Of a DNA stretch of 64,000 nt, positions 60,771 to 64,000 are shown one piece after another; position 1 is the stretch's first letter; each line of letters opens with the position of its first letter. The stretch is taken from positions 1 to 64,000 of the forward strand of contig NZ_RWJX01000003.1 in NCBI RefSeq assembly GCF_004123805.1, read 5' to 3'. The notes beneath the pieces are model-generated. The model made no database searches. It was given only the letters and a program-made list of their open reading frames with translations, and was not told the DNA's origin. The stretch comes from Cellulomonas endophytica (GTDB lineage: Bacteria; Actinomycetota; Actinomycetes; Actinomycetales; Cellulomonadaceae). The position numbers and the translations under genes were made by a program.

Positions 60771-61948
60771 GGGTCGTCGAGGCGGCGCTGCACGTCGTGC
60801 GGCTGCCGCTCGTGCACGCCTTCGCGACGAGCTCGCACTCCAAGACCACGCTCACCCACGTGCTCGTCGAGCTCCGCGGCGAGGACGGCACGGTCGGCTG
60901 GGGCGAGATCGCCTCGCCGGCGGGCCCCTGGTACTCCGCCGAGACCGTCGGCACCACGCTCCTCGTCGCGCGCGAGTTCCTCCTGCCCGCCCTGCTCGGC
61001 GCGGAGTGGGACCACCCGCGGGCGGCCGGCGCCCGGTGGCGCAAGGTCCGCGGCCACGAGTTCGCGAAGGCGGGCGTCGACGCCGCCGCGTGGGCGCTGT
61101 GGACGCAGGCGGAGGGGGTGCCGCTGGCCCGGGCGCTGGGCGGGACCCGCGACCGCGTGCCGGTCGGGGTGTCCCTCGGCATCGAGCCGACGGTCGACGC
61201 GCTGCTGGCGCAGGTGCAGAGGCAGGTGGACGCCGGCTACGGGCGCGTGAAGCTCAAGATCGCCCCGGGCTGGGACACGGAGCCCGTCGCGGCGGTCCGC
61301 GCCGCCTTCCCCGACCACGACCTGCACGTGGACGCCAACGGCGCCTACCCGGCCACGGAGGCGTCGTTCGCGGTGATGCGCGCCCTCGACGCCCACCGCC
61401 TGACGATGCTCGAGCAGCCCTTCGCCCCCCGGGACCTCCTCGCGCACGCCGCTCTGCAGGAGCAGGTGGCCACGCCCGTGTGCCTCGACGAGAGCGTCGT
61501 GGAGCTCGACGACCTGCGCACCGCGCTCGCCCTGCGCGCCGTGGGCGTCCTCAACATCAAGGTCTCGCGCATGGGCGGGCTGTCGGCCGCCGTCGACGCC
61601 CACGACCTCGCCCGCGAGGCCGGCCTGCCCGTGTGGTGCGGCGGGATGCACGAGTTCGGCGTGGGGAGGGCGGCGAACCTCGCGCTCTCGAGCCTGCCCG
61701 GCTTCACGCTGCCCTCGGACGTCTCGGGCTCGGAGAAGTACTACGCCCGGGACGTCGTCGTGCCGCCCGTCGTGTCCCGCGACGGGCACTCGGCGGTGCC
61801 GACCGGGCCGGGGCTGGGGTACGCGGTCGACGAGGCCTGGGTGCGCGAGAACACGCTCGGGCGCACCGTCCTGGCGCTCGCCCCGGACGGCGGCGTGCGC
61901 GTCGAGGTCACCCCCGGTCCCGCGGGGACGGGCGACCCCGGGCCCTGA
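60767..61948 (+). CDS. Enolase-superfamily N-succinylamino acid racemase / o-succinylbenzoate synthase
   Basis: The 393-residue protein has a capping domain followed by the muconate-lactonizing-type barrel: general base in VKLKIAPG (KxK), metal ligands in LHVDANGAY (Asp), TMLEQPF (Glu) and VCLDESV (Asp), and second base in LNIKVSRMGG (Lys). This set is the OSBS/NSAR subgroup. The start has RLPLVHAFATSSHSK and the end LGYAVDEAWV. No menaquinone genes are nearby, but a GNAT transferase and an M20 deacylase are, favouring amino-acid racemisation. The GTG follows GGAGGGG and overlaps the SIS stop. Confidence 0.9.
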   Translation: MRVVEAALHVVRLPLVHAFATSSHSKTTLTHVLVELRGEDGTVGWGEIASPAGPWYSAETVGTTLLVAREFLLPALLGAEWDHPRAAGARWRKVRGHEFAKAGVDAAAWALWTQAEGVPLARALGGTRDRVPVGVSLGIEPTVDALLAQVQRQVDAGYGRVKLKIAPGWDTEPVAAVRAAFPDHDLHVDANGAYPATEASFAVMRALDAHRLTMLEQPFAPRDLLAHAALQEQVATPVCLDESVVELDDLRTALALRAVGVLNIKVSRMGGLSAAVDAHDLAREAGLPVWCGGMHEFGVGRAANLALSSLPGFTLPSDVSGSEKYYARDVVVPPVVSRDGHSAVPTGPGLGYAVDEAWVRENTLGRTVLALAPDGGVRVEVTPGPAGTGDPGP

Positions 61949-62047
61949 CCGCCGGCCCCGCCCGCGTCCGCACGGCCTGCACGCCCCCGTCCGTCCCGTC
62001 CGCGCCCGTCCGCCGCCGTCCCGCCCCGACCGCCAGGAGCCCCGCCC

Positions 62048-62929
62048 GTGCCCGTCCTCCTCCTCGTCGACGCCGCCCGCACGGGCGCCGGCGCCACCGA
62101 CCCCGACGACCGCATCCGCGTCGTGCGCGCCGACGCCCCCCACGTGCAGGTCCTCGACCTGGGCGTCACCCGCGGCGACGGCGTGTTCGAGTCCTTCGGG
62201 GTCGTCGACGGCGCCGTGCAGGCCCTCGAGCCGCACCTGGCGCGGCTCGGCCGCTCCCTGGCGATGCTCGACCTGCCCGAGCTCGACCTCGACGTGCTCC
62301 GCACCGCGGTCCTGCGGTCCGTCGAGCTGCACGAGCCGCGGCCGGAGCTGCTGTGCAAGCTCGTCGTCACGCGCGGGGTGGAGGGCAGCGGCGTCCCGAC
62401 GGCCTGGGTCTACACGGACCCGGGCGCCGACTTCTCGCGCGAGCGCCGGGACGGGATCGCGGTCGTGACGCTCGACCGCGGCCTCCGTCACGACGTCGCG
62501 CGGACCTCCCCCTGGCTGCTCCAGGGCGCCAAGACGCTGTCCTACGCGGTGAACAAGGCCGCGCTGCGCGAGGCGGCCCGCCGCGGCGCGCAGGACGTGC
62601 TCTTCGTCAGCTCGGACGGCCACGTCCTCGAGGGCCCGACGTCGACGCTCGTCGCGCGGTACGGGCGGACGGTCGTCACGCCCGCCACCGACCAGGGCAT
62701 CCTCGCCGGCACCACCCAGGCCGCCGCGTTCGACTGGTTCGCCGCCGAGGGGTTCGACGTCGCCGAGCGCGTGCTCCTCACCGACGAGCTCGCCGGCGCC
62801 GACGCGCTGTGGCTGCTCTCGAGCGGGCGGCAGGCGGCCCCGCTGCGGGCGCTGGACGGCCGGGCGCTGGTCGTCGACGCGGAGACCACCACGGGCCTGC
62901 TGCGCCACCTGCTGGGCCGCCGGGAGTGA
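62048..62929 (+). CDS. pabC: Class IV aminotransferase, 4-amino-4-deoxychorismate lyase-like
   Basis: The 293-residue PLP enzyme has VTRGDGVFESF near residue 40, the PLP Lys in GAKTLSYAVNKAALREA near 158 and VLEGPTSTLVARYG near 195, plus the phosphate loop GILAGTTQAAAF near 220. This matches PabC/ADC lyase and related branched-chain or D-amino-acid aminotransferases. ADC lyase (folate pathway) is the best guess, while D-amino acid transaminase would also suit the racemase neighbours. The GTG follows CAGGAG. Confidence 0.82.
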   Translation: MPVLLLVDAARTGAGATDPDDRIRVVRADAPHVQVLDLGVTRGDGVFESFGVVDGAVQALEPHLARLGRSLAMLDLPELDLDVLRTAVLRSVELHEPRPELLCKLVVTRGVEGSGVPTAWVYTDPGADFSRERRDGIAVVTLDRGLRHDVARTSPWLLQGAKTLSYAVNKAALREAARRGAQDVLFVSSDGHVLEGPTSTLVARYGRTVVTPATDQGILAGTTQAAAFDWFAAEGFDVAERVLLTDELAGADALWLLSSGRQAAPLRALDGRALVVDAETTTGLLRHLLGRRE

Positions 62930-63096
62930 GGTGCGGAGGAGGCGCGGAGCCGGCCGGGGGGTGAGGTGCGCCGCACCGGGCGCACCTGGACGGGGCACGT
63001 CTCGCGTCGGGCAGCGCGGACCGACAGACTAGGCCGGACCGCCGCAGGCCCCGTGCCGCGGGCGGGGGCCGGGACCGCGGGACGGAGAGGGAGCAC

Positions 63097-63528
63097 ATGA
63101 GCACGCCACTGAGCACGTCACCCCTGGCAGGCGGGGGTGCGACGGGCCGCGAGCGGACGCTCGGCCAGCTCGTCAGCGACCTCAGCGAGCAGGGCGCGCG
63201 CCTCGTCCGCGCCGAGATCGACCTGGCGAAGGCCGAGCTCGTCGCGAAGACGAAGTCGCTGGGCACGGGCGCCGGCATCCTCGCCGCGGCGGGGGTCGTG
63301 GCGCTGTACCTGGTGAACGTCGTGCTCGCGCTGATGATCATCGTCCTGGACGAGTGGCTGCCCCTGTGGGCCGCCGCCCTGATCGTCGCCGGGCTGCTGC
63401 TCGTCGTCGTCCTGGTGCTGGCGCTCGTCGGGATCCGCGTCCTCAAGGCCGGCACGCCGCCGGCCCCGACGCGCGCCCAGGAGAACGTCCAGGAGGACAT
63501 CACCGCCGTGAAGGAGGCCATCCGCTGA
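63097..63528 (+). CDS. Phage-holin-superfamily III (Holin-X/DUF1469-like) membrane protein
   Basis: The 143-residue protein opens with RTLGQLVSDLSEQGARLVRAEIDLAKAEL, the amphipathic start of the actinobacterial Holin-X/DUF1469 family. Two membrane segments follow near 58-80 and 88-112. Despite the family name, this chromosomal pair with a DUF3618 gene is not evidence of a prophage. The ATG follows GGAGAGGGAG. The stop overlaps the next gene by one base (TGATG). Confidence 0.87.
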   Translation: MSTPLSTSPLAGGGATGRERTLGQLVSDLSEQGARLVRAEIDLAKAELVAKTKSLGTGAGILAAAGVVALYLVNVVLALMIIVLDEWLPLWAAALIVAGLLLVVVLVLALVGIRVLKAGTPPAPTRAQENVQEDITAVKEAIR

Positions 63529-63827
63529 TGGGCACCGAGGACAGCTTCGCCACGCCCCGCACCGTCGCCCTCGAGGCCGAGCTCGCCGCCACGCGCCGGC
63601 AGCTCGCCGAGACCGTCGACGAGCTCGCCGACCGCCTCGACCCGCGCGCCAACGCGCAGAAGGTCGTCGAGGGCGGCCGCCGGTACGTCGACGAGGGCCG
63701 CCGGCTCGTCCAGGACGTCGTCTCCGGCGAGGCGTCGGCCGACGAGCGCAACCGCGTGCTCGCCGTGGCCGGCGGCGTCGTCGGCGCCGTCGTGCTCCTC
63801 GTGACGATCGGCCTGCGCCGCCGCTGA
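63528..63827 (+). CDS. DUF3618 domain membrane protein
   Basis: The 99-residue protein starts with ALEAELAATRRQLAETVDELADRLDPRANAQ, the DUF3618 signature helix. It ends with one membrane segment (VLAVAGGVVGAVVLLVTIGL) and three Arg. It is usually paired with the holin-like protein, and the two probably work together in the cell envelope. The exact function is unknown. Confidence 0.88.
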   Translation: MGTEDSFATPRTVALEAELAATRRQLAETVDELADRLDPRANAQKVVEGGRRYVDEGRRLVQDVVSGEASADERNRVLAVAGGVVGAVVLLVTIGLRRR

Positions 63828-63855
63828 GGCGGGCCTGAGGAGCACGGCCCCACCG

Positions 63856-63897
63856 ACGACGACGGCCGCCCCGCTGCTGCGGGGCGGCCGTCGTCGT
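63856..63897. terminator. Bidirectional terminator between the DUF3618 gene and the BldC-like gene
   Basis: A perfect 19-base stem (63856-63874 with 63879-63897) with a 4-base loop stands between two convergent genes. Confidence 0.9.
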
Positions 63898-63917
63898 GCG
63901 CGGGTGCGGGTGGTGCG

Positions 63918-64000
63918 TCAGCCCTCGCCGACGCGCGGCCGCGGGAGGCCGTCGAGGAGGCTCCGGACCTCCGACTCGCGGTAGCGGCGGTGGCCGCCGA
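63918..64000 (-). CDS. BldC/MerR-like helix-turn-helix regulator (3' end only)
   Basis: Only the last 27 complete codons are inside the window. They encode GGHRRYRESEVRSLLDGL followed by a short PRPRVGEG tail. The segment GGHRRYRESEV is the wing and following helix of BldC-type small DNA-binding proteins, which act as developmental or global regulators in actinomycetes. The recognition helix lies outside the window, so the subfamily is likely but not certain. Confidence 0.8.
   Translation of the reverse strand, partial: GGHRRYRESEVRSLLDGLPRPRVGEG

Noticed and set aside
60767-61948. Menaquinone o-succinylbenzoate synthase as the primary function
   Set aside because: The motifs fit both activities, but no other men genes are present and the GNAT and M20 neighbours match the N-succinylamino acid racemase pathway. 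Kept as an alternative only.
63097-63827. Prophage remnant suggested by a holin-family protein
   Set aside because: The Holin-X plus DUF3618 pair is a common chromosomal pair in actinomycetes. No other phage genes, integrase or attachment repeats are present.

Overview
This window is very G+C-rich DNA (by eye about three quarters G+C) from an actinomycete. The evidence is GTG starts with short or no leaders, a -10 element TANNNT placed 6-8 bases before many start codons, and typical actinobacterial families: the DUF6510 cassette, a holin-superfamily III protein followed by a DUF3618 protein, a BldC-like regulator, GH6 and GH26 polysaccharidases, a CebR-type cellobiose operator and an acyclic C50 carotenoid operon. 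A cellulolytic, pigmented member of the Micrococcales (Cellulomonas-like) fits best, but the sequence alone does not prove the genus. Nothing indicates a plasmid or prophage; this reads as ordinary chromosome with one toxin island.

Layout. 1-2.9 kb: membrane protein (cut by the window edge), ABC ATPase and ABC-2 permease in one overlapping operon. 2.9-9.2 kb (minus): a secreted 1784-residue RHS/YD-repeat toxin with a PD-(D/E)XK-like nuclease tip, translationally coupled to a DUF3396 immunity protein. 9.4 kb: tRNA-Lys. 10.7-14.8 kb (minus): complete ykoFEDC thiamine/HMP ECF transporter under a TPP riboswitch. 14.9-20.7 kb: an aldo/keto reductase with a probable N-terminal frameshift, a TetR/metallo-hydrolase divergon with twin operators, an MFS transporter and a secreted GH26 enzyme. 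20.7-22.4 kb (minus): sulfite-oxidase-like / flavin reductase / DUF6510 cassette. 22.7-31.7 kb: PhzF, a CDF metal exporter, a structured 467-base gap, a formate/nitrite channel, a phosphotransferase, a phosphatase, a DUF4349 lipoprotein, two tiny proteins, a DsbA-like protein and NhaA.

31.8-39.7 kb: galactokinase and UGPase, an Ada-AlkA fusion coupled to an alkylguanine transferase, a long inverted repeat, a fatty-acid desaturase and a NYN/OST-HTH protein. 39.8-45.7 kb: a full dipeptide/oligopeptide ABC importer. 45.8-51.0 kb (minus): carotenoid operon crtE-crtB-crtI-lycopene elongase, ending in a coupled STAS protein. 51.2-56.8 kb: galE, an LLM oxidoreductase, a secreted GH6 cellulase with a CebR box inside its promoter, an SRPBCC protein and a CrtI-like oxidoreductase. 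56.9-57.7 kb: a zincin and tRNA-Glu/Asp/Phe. 57.8-61.9 kb: M20 deacylase, GNAT transferase, SIS protein and N-succinylamino acid racemase, together a plausible D-to-L amino-acid inversion pathway. 62.0-64 kb: a PabC-like enzyme, the holin-like and DUF3618 proteins, and the 3' end of a BldC-like regulator.

The main physiological themes are plant-polysaccharide use (GH6, GH26, galK/galE), peptide and thiamine-precursor uptake, pigment formation, alkylation repair and contact-dependent competition.
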